DNA of 64,000 nucleotides, taken from contig NC_030851.1 of the NCBI RefSeq assembly GCF_000208745.1, forward strand, positions 33,254,974-33,318,973. The letters are read 5' to 3'. This document shows positions 24,501-34,649 of this stretch, in pieces (position 1 is the first letter of the stretch; each line of letters begins with the position of its first letter). The notes beneath the pieces were generated by a model. The model did not search any database, was not told the DNA's origin, and saw only the letters and a list, made by a program, of their open reading frames with translations. The position numbers and the translations under genes were made by a program. Source of the DNA: Theobroma cacao (Eukaryota; Streptophyta; Magnoliopsida; Malvales; Malvaceae).

Positions 24501-25270
24501 TTATCTTCTTGCCCAAAAATCTGGATTCTTTATTACATGTTAGACGGGGGCAGACCCTTAAACGGAAATTGCTTTGATTTGTTTTATAATTTTCAAAAAC
24601 AAACATAAATATAATTACTACAATATCATTGAAATCTTCAATCCACATCAATCAAAACTTTCCCCCAAACCCTCTTGTTTTCTTTTTCTTCCCCTCGGAA
24701 GTATCCCAAGGCAATTACTCTTCAAATCACTTCCTTAGCTGGCTGGCACACCCACATCTCCGGTTAGTTTTTCAATGTTGACACAGAGCACGCTTTGATC
24801 AATTATAAACACTTTTGTTCCACATTGGATGCAAATTCTTGACTTGAACATTCTCCTGAAAAACTAAAACAAGAGAAAGAATTATTAGTGAAATAAACCA
24901 GAAGGAAAATACATCACTTCAAGGAGACATAATAACGTATTGAAACGAAAAGTCTCCGTCCTAAGAGGGTGGTCCGTAATACAAATGTAGGGGAGTACTA
25001 CAAAATTTAATGCCCACTGTATTATTTCTCTTACAAAAAGAAAATAAAAAATAAAAATCGGATTTTTAAGAGACAGAAAGCCCATACTAATAAAATAATT
25101 AAATAATTACTAATAAATTAAACAGAAAATATTAAATTAATATTGAATAAAATAATATCAACCCTCCAATTTATGCAAGGTTGGCCCGGTGGAAGATCCT
25201 AGTCGTTACTCTCTCTCTAAATAAAAACCTATTTTTTGGAATTTTGTGTGCGTGTATGTGCAAAGTGCAT
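18500..25270. other. Intergenic region left of the ERF gene
   Basis: No gene could be supported. About 19980-21010 is extremely AT-rich and holds a 72-bp tandem duplication (20612-20755). A CT microsatellite lies at about 23006-23029 and an AT-rich TAT/TTA microsatellite at about 23518-23550. The 1-2 kb before 25270 is presumably the promoter region of the ERF gene. Confidence 0.5.
20612..20755. repeat. 72-bp tandem duplication, two copies
   Basis: ATAACTGTTGAAAATTATTA at 20612 is repeated as ATAATTGTTGGAGATCATTA at 20684. Both copies continue with a TTAAATA-TTAC-GTTA block and a GAAATAG block. The copies are clearly diverged. Confidence 0.7.
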
Positions 25271-25322
25271 GAAACAATATAAATAAAGGCGGTTTCTATA
25301 GCTCTCCCATCCCCTTATTTAC

Positions 25323-25330
25323 TATAAATA
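25323..25330 (+). promoter_or_regulatory. TATA box of the ERF gene
   Basis: TATAAATA lies 181 bases before the chosen ATG and is followed by a CT-rich leader (25400-25440), as expected of a plant 5' UTR. A second candidate, TATAAATAAA at 25278-25287, would give a leader about 45 bases longer. Confidence 0.6.
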
Positions 25331-25510
25331 CAAGCGTATGCTGCAGCGCTCCTCCACATTCCAGGTGCCAAGCCCTAGAGTCCTGAACCCAGAAACCGCC
25401 CGAGAAAGGAACCTTTTTCTTTCTTCTTCATCTTTCTCCCTGTGATTCCTTCGTATACCTTTTCAGTTGTTCTTTGCGTTGTTTCAAGTGCTGCTGGCAA
25501 GATTTACCCG

Positions 25511-26812
25511 ATGGAAGAAGCATTTAGGAGACTGAATGGCATCACTCATGTGCCTGATCCTGACCCGCGAGACTCCATCACGGGCAATCCAAAGAAGTGC
25601 GCCGCCGCAACCACAACCGCTTCCACCGTTACCCCCACGACAACCACCACCACCACCACCACCACCACAACACTAACAACAAACAAGAGGTCTCTCAAAG
25701 AAAATGGTGGCCCTGGAGGGACCATGAGGTACCGTGGTGTCCGCCGCAGGCCGTGGGGCCGTTACGCTGCTGAGATACGAGACCCACAGTCCAAGGAGAG
25801 GCGGTGGCTTGGCACTTTTGACACAGCCGAGGAGGCTGCGTGCGCCTACGACTGTGCGGCTCGAGCCATGCGTGGAATCAAGGCTCGAACCAATTTCGTT
25901 TATCCTGCGACTGAGCCGCACTCCGCCAACGACCATTTTCTTCCTCCGTTCAACTTCACCAAGCAATCACAGCCACCCATCAGGGATCTTAACACCACCC
26001 GTCATCAGTTCGGGCACTCTTCTAATTGGTCATCGTTTGCTAACCCTCATGTGGGGGACTTCTCCGGTGGGTCTGCGCCTCAAAGAAATGCTTCTCTGAA
26101 TTTGCTTTTATTACGTGACCTCTTGAATTCGTCTTCAAATTCTTCTCCACACGCGCCTCCTCATTCTTTTGTAGATCAGTTTCCATTCATAAATGGAACT
26201 TCTTCTGCTTCTTCTTCTTCTACTACTATCTCAACTCCAAGCTCTTTGCCTGGTGGTACTTTGTTGAATTCCTCAACCAACGCTTCTCTACGGGCAAACG
26301 ACAACATGGCTGGTTCTTTCATAGGCTCTACTATGACTCTTCCTCTCAAAGGAAACAATTCAAGCCATACCACCGGTGTGCCTGCTATGTCAACTTGTCA
26401 AGCTGAATGTATGGAATTCTTCCCGCAGGAGCCTTCTGATTCTGGCTTGTTGCAGGAGATAATTCAAGGGTTTTTACCAAAACCCATGTCAAAGAAATCT
26501 GATGATTTAGCTAGAATCTCAAATTGCGTCCAAGATTCCGCTGTTCCACCGGTATCTGAAATGTCATTCAGTCAGTCGCTGAGCGGGTTGAAGGAGAGTA
26601 AAAACGAGCATTTAGGTTTTTATATTGATTACCAGGGGGTTCCTCATCAGCAGTTTGAGAGTTTCAATGGAATTACAGGTTCCCAAGTGGTGCCTTATGG
26701 TAATGAGGTGGCAGTGAACCATCTACAGCTGGGTGAAGACTGCATGTTGGATGATATCTTTCAGTACCCAGATTTACTGGGTGCCTTAGCAGCTAGGGTT
26801 CAAAATGCTTGA
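25511..26812 (+). CDS. DRNL: AP2/ERF transcription factor, DORNROESCHEN-LIKE / ESR2 type
   Basis: A single-exon gene of 433 residues. The protein opens [19 protein letters not shown], as in the ESR1/ESR2 group (ERF subgroup VIII-b). A threonine-rich tract follows at about residues 34-57, encoded by an ACC microsatellite. The AP2 domain spans about 73-131 ([19 protein letters not shown], then [12 protein letters not shown]), with the ERF-type Ala and Asp. Downstream are [12 protein letters not shown] (about 197-208) and the ESR motif [15 protein letters not shown] (about 311-325), close to ESR2/DRNL as I remember it. Family members are nuclear regulators of cotyledon and organ founder cells and of shoot regeneration, linked to auxin and cytokinin. 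The frame is open 23 codons further upstream (to 25442), but the family N-terminus argues for 25511. The protein is longer than the roughly 300-residue Arabidopsis proteins, mainly in low-complexity Ser/Asn regions. Confidence 0.93.
   Translation: MEEAFRRLNGITHVPDPDPRDSITGNPKKCAAATTTASTVTPTTTTTTTTTTTTLTTNKRSLKENGGPGGTMRYRGVRRRPWGRYAAEIRDPQSKERRWLGTFDTAEEAACAYDCAARAMRGIKARTNFVYPATEPHSANDHFLPPFNFTKQSQPPIRDLNTTRHQFGHSSNWSSFANPHVGDFSGGSAPQRNASLNLLLLRDLLNSSSNSSPHAPPHSFVDQFPFINGTSSASSSSTTISTPSSLPGGTLLNSSTNASLRANDNMAGSFIGSTMTLPLKGNNSSHTTGVPAMSTCQAECMEFFPQEPSDSGLLQEIIQGFLPKPMSKKSDDLARISNCVQDSAVPPVSEMSFSQSLSGLKESKNEHLGFYIDYQGVPHQQFESFNGITGSQVVPYGNEVAVNHLQLGEDCMLDDIFQYPDLLGALAARVQNA
25617..25668 (+). 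repeat. ACC microsatellite coding poly-threonine in the ERF gene
   Basis: About eight ACC units in a row at about 25637-25664, with ACA/ACG variants on both sides, encode a long threonine run between the N-terminal motif and the AP2 domain. Such arrays change length easily, so the linker length probably varies between cultivars. Confidence 0.85.
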
Positions 26813-27650
26813 GCCGGTCACAATGGAAGTGTGAAAATCATCAAGTCAAGTTGTGGGTCTCTTTTGTTGACATAAACTAGATGCTGAGTTTAGCACTTTT
26901 GCAGTCTAAGTTCAAGTGATTAGGTACTTTGATGGAGATTAAAATCATCATGTTACCAATTGGAAGCTTAACTTATATAGTTATATGATATGATATAATC
27001 GTATTTACTTAGAAGTTTTATTATATCATGTGATTTTATGTTATCCCTTAGACTACGTAATCTTCTTTACTTTTCTCTGATATACATATATATGTTGTAT
27101 CTTCTGCTCTGGCATTGGAAACAATAAAAAGAATCGAAAAAAGTGAAAAGTGTTTCTTCTTTAGTAGAAGCACGCTCTGAGTCATGTTTCTCAATCTGGT
27201 CGATAGCTAGCTTAATCTGCGTTGACCTTAAAACTCAAAAGGAAAGGTCTGTATTTGTCCGGCTTTTGGGTTCTACGTTTCTCGTTTAAACAATAAAAAG
27301 GCATTGGTTAAGGATCTCTGTGGATGTTCTTTTCTTTTGTTTCCTTGTGAGTTTCGCAAACTAAGGCATGAAACAATCCAAGTATAGACCTAAAAAAGGC
27401 TTGTGAGAAACTTTTGTGTTCCTTGAAAAGCCGTGTGTCCAGGAAAAGAATAATCTCTGAAACACAAAGACAAAGGGAAGCTCCGGAAACTATCACGTGA
27501 GGTCTTTGGAGTGTGATCCTGCTCTTCTCCTACTTCCACCGGCTCCATCTGCCGAGTTAACTCTCTCGGATTTAAGTGACTATCAAAGTTTTATTGTTCA
27601 TAATTTTAGCTTTCTCCCACAATTGGTTGTTAATGGGATATGTAGATAAC
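26813..27650 (+). other. 3' UTR and downstream sequence of the ERF gene
   Basis: AATAAA-type signals occur at about 27124 and 27290, either of which could end the ERF transcript. No other gene was seen here. Confidence 0.4.
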
Positions 27651-27711
27651 CATTTCATTCTATAAATAGGAATAGTACCAACAAAGATTTTCAAAGAAAA
27701 TCTCGAAAATA

Positions 27712-27855
27712 ATGGTGATCACTGTCATGTTTATTTCAAAGAGGTTGTCGTGCTGGGAGTACGATCAGAATGATAATGGTGATGAAAATCCGCATGAAGG
27801 TGCAAAAGGGTATCGCATTACTTTCTTAAATTTGCCATACTTGCCTGATAAATGA
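27712..27855 (+). CDS. Possible 47-residue small ORF with TATA box
   Basis: ATG at 27712 opens 47 codons ending in TGA at 27853-27855. The peptide starts MVITVMFISKRLSCWEYDQN and ends TFLNLPYLPDK. TATAAATA at 27661-27668 lies 44 bases before the ATG, so the leader would be only about 20 bases. I do not recognise the peptide; there is no signal peptide or known motif. It may be chance, or the start of a spliced gene. Confidence 0.2.
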   Translation: MVITVMFISKRLSCWEYDQNDNGDENPHEGAKGYRITFLNLPYLPDK

Positions 27856-28052
27856 AAACGCATTGACCAGGAAGGATTATATTATATTCCAACCATGAAC
27901 GTATAACTTATTTCAACTTTCAAAAAGGAAAAATATCCAGTTTAATTTCAGTTCCCCTCCTTTCCCTCTCCGACTATTCTTCTTTTTGTCAAAAATACAT
28001 TTTCTAGTCATACAAATTGAGGATTCCTAAACAACTTAATTTCTTTTGGAGA

Positions 28053-28060
28053 TATATAAA
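28053..28060 (+). promoter_or_regulatory. TATA box of the 87-residue gene
   Basis: TATATAAA lies 76 bases before the ATG at 28136, giving a leader of about 45-50 bases that is CT-rich, as usual in plants. Confidence 0.5.
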
Positions 28061-28135
28061 TCTCAATCTTCGCAAAAACCCTTTTCTATTTCTTTTCTGC
28101 TCTCAAAACTCACTGCAAACTTCTACTGTCTTTCG

Positions 28136-28399
28136 ATGGAAACCCAATCATACTATTCTAAAACCCTCCGGGCAGATAATCCGTCTCCTTCAGAACCTTT
28201 TCTTTCTCAAGAAAATCTTGATGGTTTATCTCCAATTCGACCTTTTATGGCCGATTCTTTATTTGGTTCTTCATCAGTTTCACAAATGACTCTTGATTCT
28301 CTTGATATTGAAACCTTAATTGAAGGTGCCATCGAAGAAGAAACCGTAGCCAATGCCGTTTGTGTGAGTCACCATCAACAAATGATGGGTTTTCATTAA
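28136..28399 (+). CDS. Small protein of unknown function, 87 residues
   Basis: The protein begins METQSYYSKTLRADNPSPSE, is rich in Ser, Pro and acidic residues, has LDSLDIETLIEGAIEEE near the C-terminus and ends HHQQMMGFH. There is no signal peptide, membrane segment or known domain. The frame is open further upstream (to 28046), but that would start before the TATA box, so 28136 is preferred. AATAAA signals follow at about 28431 and 28485. The Asp/Glu-rich amphipathic stretch could be an interaction motif; that is inference. Small plant-specific genes are known near DRNL in Arabidopsis, and this may be one of them. Confidence 0.5.
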   Translation: METQSYYSKTLRADNPSPSEPFLSQENLDGLSPIRPFMADSLFGSSSVSQMTLDSLDIETLIEGAIEEETVANAVCVSHHQQMMGFH

Positions 28400-29360
28400 G
28401 TTCTCCGCCACCTTCCCCTTCCTTCTTCTAAATAAAATACTGATTAGTCTATGGGGGATTGGTCTTTTCATTTAATAGAAGCAATAAAAATAAATAAATA
28501 ACATGAAAGAAAGAAAAATGAAAAGACAAGTGATGAGATTAAAAGTTTTTAATTTTTGTCTCGTTAAAAGAGGAATTAGATATTAATCAAAATTGAAAAG
28601 TCAAAACAATTACATCATCTTCAGTCAGGATATGCTTATTTTTTCTGTAAATAATTTAAAAGTAATATTAAGAGGAACATAAAAAATATGTAATCTTAAA
28701 AAAATATATATCATGATTCGTTACAATTCAATCGGACACATATGTTGATTTTACAAAAAATATAAATAATAAAATAATTTCAGTATGATTGAAGTAAGGA
28801 CTTTATAAATCTCAAGATATTTGTATTTGGATTCAAACGATAATGATTAATTTTACTTTGTTTGAATATAGGGATCACATAATATTAGATAAACCGTTAC
28901 TATGAGTACAAAGTAGACACATGCCAAAAATTTCTACATGGAGCACGGAAAAGGGCACGAACAAAGGGTAGAGGATTTTTGTTCGAATACTACTGAAAAT
29001 ATGTGAGAATTTATTCAGTAGAAGTAGGAAACAGGCAGCGGGACAGGAAGTTTTGGCACTCTTTTTCCCTTTTTTTTTATTTTTTTATTTTCTTATCTGT
29101 AAAGAGAAAAGTTCACATTAAACTAATCCAATCGTACACTACTATTATTAAGTATTCAAGTAAATAAATTTGCAAGTAGCTAGGCAAAGTATTTATGGAC
29201 CAGATGGCAGTTGCAGATTAATTTTTACACAAGGCTACAGTTCAAATTTGATTTAGGGCTTTAATGTTATTGGAGAGATAAATGTAGCAGGGCTAGCCAA
29301 GATGGGCAAAACATTTATTCATCGAATAAGTTTGCTTCAACTTTAGAAACAATTGCCTGC
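28400..29360. other. Intergenic, includes one copy of a dispersed repeat
   Basis: AT-rich, no gene seen. About 28850-28985 resembles 40298-40433 in the same orientation. Both share TTTTACTTT-GTTTG-ATAT, GTAATATTA-ATAAA-like text and end with AAAGGGTAGAGGATTTTTGTT or close to it. Confidence 0.5.
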
Positions 29361-29394
29361 GCGATCTCATGAATATTTATTTATTGAGGCTTTG

Positions 29395-29560
29395 TACTTC
29401 GGGATACTTTTCGCGCATATTCGTGCTTTGGTCTTTAATGTGCACCAACGGTATGCTGTGGTCCGAAGATACGTAAGATACCCGTAAGCTTCCACGTACG
29501 CGGACCCAATATCTGGTGCTTTAATATTGGGAAGGACGGCAGGACCCTCTCCATCATAAA
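29395..29560. other. Locally GC/CpG-rich stretch with inverted repeat
   Basis: In an AT-rich neighbourhood this segment has many CpG sites (TTCGCGC, TACGTAAG, CACGTACGCGG). It contains a perfect 8-bp inverted repeat, CCCAATAT at 29505-29512 and ATATTGGG at 29524-29531. The open frames here show no known domain. It could be a conserved regulatory element or a recent insertion. Confidence 0.35.
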
Positions 29561-29586
29561 TTTTAATTTTACTTTTTGGTCTCAAT

Positions 29587-30285
29587 GAAATATCTTTACT
29601 CTGACTTGTTTCTTTCTTATGATCATTTGTTATTTTTTTTTATTCAGTCAAAAAATAAATTTATTAATAGAAAACAACAAAGTCGTACTACCGAAGATAG
29701 CAAGAAATATTATTTGATTAAAACTTTTATACATTTATGACTAGTATTTGCATTAGATATTTGTTCCTATGAGAATTTGCAGTACAAAAATAATTTGACC
29801 ATGAGAGATGTTTAATGCTTCTCATTGATTGTGTGTTTATAGTACATAATTGCAAGGTTGAACCTATTTGATAAGAGGATAAATTTGCTGGGTAGGATTA
29901 CATCATTCACAAGATTGGTTCAAGGCTCAAGTTAGGATAGATTACAAAGATCACAAGATGAGGTTTCCCTTGTGGTAAGAGTGTGACAGTGAAGATGGTT
30001 CCTGGTTTAAAGCTTCAATTATGATCTTTTGTGAGTTCCAAGTTTTATGCTTCAAGGTTAATCTTTTTTTTATCGCAATTTTGATCTTTTTATCATTTAA
30101 ATCTTCTTTGACTTGATCAAGCTTAGTTTTTTCTTCACCTTGATGTTTTGGTTTAGTCGACATAGTCAACTTTGATCTAGATTGATCCCTAGATTGTGCC
30201 TCTTCAATATACGCTAGAGAGAAGACACAACCACATTTTGAAACTAGTATGACTTTACTCCATAATGCTTGAATGTCACAATAAT
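29587..30285. other. AT-rich intergenic, nothing recognised
   Basis: No gene, RNA or repeat could be supported. Confidence 0.4.
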
Positions 30286-30289
30286 TTTG

Positions 30290-30900
30290 ATCTTACAGTT
30301 TAAGTTTAATGTGGATGGATCAGTTCATGACAAACTGGATCTAAGCAGGTGCCCAGGGTTCTTTGAGCTTATCACAGCCATATTAAGGGAGTTTTCTATA
30401 AGCTTTTGGGAATTCAAGACTCCAACTATGCCGAGTTGATGGTGATTTTTTATTATGCTTTGAAGCTTTTCGCTTCCACGTCTTGGCTAGGTTGTTGTAA
30501 ACTCATAGTGGAGTCGAACTCCAAAGTTGCATTAGCTTGGGGTGAAGGAGAAGGCACAAAGACAATTGACTATGTGGAAAACATTTAATGAACTTGATTA
30601 CTGCTGTGCAACCATTGGCAATATTACTTTTGAGCTTATCTTTAGGGATGCAAATACCATGGCATGGTAATATTGTGTCTTATGGTAAGCTCTTTCATTG
30701 GAGAGTGATGTTAAGTTTGGGGATCACTTTTGCATCTTCTAGTGAGGTGTGATGGTGTTTTATTTTTTTCTTTTATCCAAGTGTGGTTTGGTTTTGGGAT
30801 GCAGTCCTTAATTATGAGGTAGCTAGAATTGACTTTGTTCTTGTTGAGAGGTGAAAGTAAAATCTCACTTTTTAATTAAAGGACAGGAGTGTAACTTAAC
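30290..30900 (+). pseudogene. LINE RNase H fragment, plus strand
   Basis: Across several frames it reads FKFNVDGSVHDK, then LGIQDSNYAELMVIFYYALK, then CKLIVESNSKVALAW, then ANTMAW, in RNase H order (Asp in NVDGS, Glu in AELM; the ESDS site reads ESNS). A 3' UTR-like tail follows to about 30900. The rest of the LINE is missing. The Mutator-type MITE sits directly to its right. Confidence 0.75.
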
Positions 30901-30931
30901 TTGATGAATTAAGGATTTATAGTTTTATGAA

Positions 30932-31416
30932 GGCATAATATCCAAAAAAGTCTTTCTAAACTATTTGAAAAAATTCGAGTAAGTCTTTATACTTTAATTA
31001 TATTCAATTAAACCCTTTTTTTTTTTTAAACCAAATAAGTCCTTGAACTTTTATTTTGAGTCAAATAAGCCCTTATGATTAATGATTGACTTAGTTAAAA
31101 TGCCATTTTCAATTTTATGCCGCATGATACTAATGTAACATGCTGATATATCATACTTGATGATGGTATGATATGTTAATTTGGCATGACAACATGACCT
31201 TGTAACATTTTTCACTCTTTAGATCAATACCATATCAGTGTCATGTGGATATAAAATGGCAAGGAGTATTTGACTAATGACAATTAATCAATTATTAGTT
31301 ACAAAAGCTTATTTGAGTCAAAATAAAAATACAAGAATTTAATTGAACACAATAAAAGAATACGGACTTATTTGAATTTTTTGAAATAGTTTAGGGGTTT
31401 ATTTGAGCATTATACC
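30932..31416. mobile_element. Mutator-type MITE, 485 bp, long terminal inverted repeats
   Basis: The left end GGCATAATATCC pairs with the right end, whose reverse complement is GGTATAATGCTC. Similarity of the arms continues for well over 100 bp (shared CTAAACTATTT-AAAAAATTC-A-TAAGTC, TTCAATTAAA, TTTTATTTTGA-TCAAATAAGC). Perfect 9-bp direct repeats TTTTATGAA flank it (30923-30931 and 31417-31425), the duplication length of Mutator-like elements. There is no transposase, so it is non-autonomous. Confidence 0.88.
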
Positions 31417-31425
31417 TTTTATGAA

Positions 31426-34209
31426 TAATTTTTAACACTTTTTGGCTTAAAAATATCCTTCAAATGAGTTTTGAAAAAGTTGGAATTCAAATAGGGCTAA
31501 AAGATTTGGTTTTTCATTTGAAAACAGCATTCTGCATTCAAAGTCTCGAGACTTGATTGAGAAGTATTGATATTTGTTGCAAGGGATAAATAAAGTCTCA
31601 AGACATGCTACCCAGAAAAGTAAGTGTCAAGACTTCCACAAGAAGTCTTGAGACTTTGGTCAAAAAACGCAAAATAAAACCTTTCTATTTCAAAAAGTAT
31701 CGAGACCTAGGTCCAAGATATCGATACTTCCACGTCAGACTTCAAAAATAAAAAGGTAAACTTGTATTTTCACTCTACACTATAACTATATCACAAATCT
31801 CGAGGTCTAAGGGTTTTTCTCAGTCCTCAACCACCAAGCCTCCCATTTTCACCCTCTCTACTCTCTCAAGTCTCTTTCAAGCTTCCAAACCATTTTCCTT
31901 CAAAAGCAACTTGATTTTCATCTTTTAGATTTGATTTTCGACATGTTTAGAGGTAAGGAAATGATCTTCCAACATCAAAGTTTACGGGTTTCTTTCTAAG
32001 GTTCTACATATTTCTAAAAAAATTATTTTAATCTTTAATGTTAGGTTTCAAAAGGTTCCAACTTTGACAACTCACCAAGGTAAAGTTACCATTGACTCAA
32101 ACTAGTTTCGAAGACTAGATTATGGTTAGGAAGAGAAACAAGGAATTTAAGTAGAGATTAGACTAAGTTTGGTTGAAATTTCACACTCAAGGTTATGGTT
32201 CGAATAAGATTCATGATGTTAGAAACGTTATTGATAGGGTTTAGGGTTTGGGCATGGTAGAAAAAATTAGCAACTTTGCAGAAGTCAAGTACTTGTCGAA
32301 AGTCAAGGAAATGTTCGATACGCTTCAAAAAAATAACTGGATACACTGCTTTCAAACTTTTTAAGTATATAAAGCAGCATGATTTAATGAGTTATTTGGT
32401 TGATATGATTTCTATCACTATTTTATAAATGAAAATGTGTTTGTGATTGATTCCATATTTTGAAGAGTTTACCAACTTATATATATATATTTTACTATGT
32501 ATTAGTTTTCAACAAAGAGGGACAAGTCCTTCTAAACATTTTAAACTAACCCACCGCTTCAATGAGATATGTATGGATTGCATGAAATATGTTGATTTGT
32601 GATATGTATGTGATGAGATAGATATGAATGTTTACTTAAGATGTTCTATGTTGCTAGGGTTGAGGATAAAATTCCCACCCACAAGTTGTGAAATGGCATA
32701 ACTATGAACTATATAGGAATAAGTACTTGATATATGCTGAATCGTAATTCATACGTTATGTTGTTTTCACATCCTACATGAGACAAGTATGGATATAAGT
32801 TTAACATGCCATATACATGACAATGTTGAATGATTATGATGAACTGTATGATGAGTATGACAATGATTGTTAAATTAGAGCAGGTCGTTAGGTTGCCCAA
32901 GTTAATAGGGATTATACCATTAACAACCATGTGATCCAGGGTAATGTGAGCTATACCATTGCCAACAATTATGTAAACGGGAGTGAGGCGGTGATTCCAT
33001 TCCCAGGTGCATCACAATTTGCCCATATTAATGGGGGTTATACCATTATCAATCTTATGACCCATGGGTAATGGCGGATATACCATTACCAATAATATGT
33101 CCTAAAGGAGATGTGAATTTATGTAGTCACTAACTAGGCCTTAGAATAGCTTTGAACAAGGTTTCTTAGTCACATATGAATGTAAGTTAAGACGTAAAAT
33201 TGATATGAGTTTAAAATAGCCTAATTTCTAAGTTTATATGAATGAAGCATCGAGACTTGAAGAGGAAGTCTCGATACGTATGAAACAGAATGCTGGAAGA
33301 GCATCTTGTGAAGGAAGTCTCAATACCCTTAGAAGAGGTATCGAGACCTCCTTCAGATGTCTCGATACCTCTCTTGAAGGTATCAAGACCTCAGTTGTAG
33401 AATGAGGTTTCTCAACCCTTTTTTATGTGTTCTCAACAATTTTACATTTAAACTTATTTGCAAAGGTTTATATGACTCCAAATGGCTTGAAAAGTTTTGC
33501 AAGAGTTGATTTAGATCTATATCTAATGATTCGAATATCAAGTGTTCAATTCAAATGGTTTTAAAGTGTGTTCAAAGACCTGGTTTACACTCATTTCCAA
33601 AGAATTTAAGAATGAGTATTTAAAGTTCATTTTTGTGTAAAAGCTTTAACCCCATGACTTGTCCCATTCCTGTATTCACTTATGGAGTCTTTGTGACTCA
33701 CACATTAGTTTACCATATTTTTGTTACAGATCAGTGATAGCTTTTTAGTAGCCCATGTCATGAATACGTGATCTATTCCTCTTTTAGTAAGTGATCTAGC
33801 AGCCGCTTGCAACTTAGAGGTCGTGTCATGTTCTGCTAATGAATCAGTCTTTTATTTAAGTTTATGTTATGGATGTGCAGCCTTTCAAGGCACTGTGCAT
33901 AATTTACTGATTATGTTTTCATGGCTAATTTAGCACCAAAGTGCAAATTCATGTTTAAGAAATGATTTATAAACTATGTTTTGAAATACTATGATATATG
34001 CATGCCATCGTTCTCACATGTTATGAGGAATCATTCCATAACAATGTGATGACGTAATAAACAGTTTATTAGATTTATGAAATAATAGTTTAATGTTTTA
34101 TATGATTGTATAGTTAACGTATGAATGTAAGATGCTTGTTTGGGTCTAGTGGGCTATACTCGTCTAGGTCCTTGCATTGGTCATGGATCCTTAGAAACAG
34201 GTTTTGACA
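31426..34209 (+). mobile_element. Long Ty3-type 5' LTR, plus strand
   Basis: It ends TTTTGACA at 34209, just before a PBS, and its last 80 bases align with the mirror LTR edge at 15722. It carries a 41-bp tandem repeat (32897-33110) in a comparable position, and two clusters of TCTCGATACC/GGTATCGAGA motifs (about 31550-31740 and 33245-33410). The left edge was not fixed; it lies somewhere right of the MITE. Confidence 0.65.
32897..33110. repeat. 41-bp tandem repeat, 5 units, inside Ty3-type LTR
   Basis: Units of about 40, 41, 45, 41 and 41 bp share TTAATGGGGGTTATACCATT, then A-CAAT--TATG. The third unit is the most diverged (GATTCCATTCCC). The theme GTGGG-TATACCA also fits the reverse complement of the array at 16853-17029. 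Confidence 0.85.
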
Positions 34210-34213
34210 AAGT

Positions 34214-34225
34214 TGGTATTAGAGC
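34214..34225 (+). other. Primer binding site of the Ty3-type element
   Basis: TGGTATTAGAGC lies four bases after the LTR end and differs by one base from the initiator-Met tRNA PBS TGGTATCAGAGC. Confidence 0.75.
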
Positions 34226-34386
34226 CCTAGGTTCATAAAGCCCTAGGTTTTCATTATTTGTCAGCGAAATGTTTGAAGTCGTATATAGGAATATTGTTTT
34301 TGTTTTATGTATCAGGGCATAAACCAAGAACGAGAGACTCGCATGTAATTTTTTGTTGGTCGACCAAATTATTCTTAAGTAATAGT

Positions 34387-34389
<3 letters not shown>

Positions 34390-34438
<49 letters not shown>
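34390..34438. repeat. TTA microsatellite
   Basis: About 16 uninterrupted ATT/TTA units in the leader between PBS and gag. It produces spurious poly-Leu and poly-Ile open frames on the two strands. Confidence 0.95.
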
Positions 34439-34439
<1 letters not shown>

Positions 34440-34490
34440 AGCCATTTGAAATAAGTCTTATAATATATGTTTGTTTTGTTTAGGTGAGAT

Positions 34491-34649
34491 ATGTCGCCTC
34501 GGACACAAGCTAATGTTAAAAGTGCGGTAGAGTCAAACACTTGTACCGAGAGTATTAACATACCAAGTACGTCTACTGATAGAGTCATGGCAAATGCGAC
34601 AAGACCGTCAGTTCGGGGAGTACATATACCCCCACTAATGCACATATAG
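34491..34649 (+). pseudogene. Truncated gag start of the Ty3-type element
   Basis: ATG at 34491 opens MSPRTQANVKSAVESNTCTE and stops after 52 codons. Ty3-type gag proteins often start MPPR followed by polar low-complexity sequence, and the position after PBS and leader fits. No further gag or pol follows, so the element is truncated here. Confidence 0.5.

Noticed and set aside
25673..25966. Antisense ORF (97 codons) and +2 frame ORF 25734-26099 in the ERF gene
   Set aside because: Both are shadows of the AP2 coding sequence, which explains the open frames by its GC-rich codons.
29367..29585. Minus-strand ORF over the CpG-rich patch
   Set aside because: No homologue recognised and no clear TATA or leader; kept only as a note on the unusual base composition.
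34181..34645. Minus-strand ORF of 154 codons
   Set aside because: It depends on a poly-Ile run from the TTA microsatellite and crosses the LTR end, PBS and gag start of the plus-strand element.
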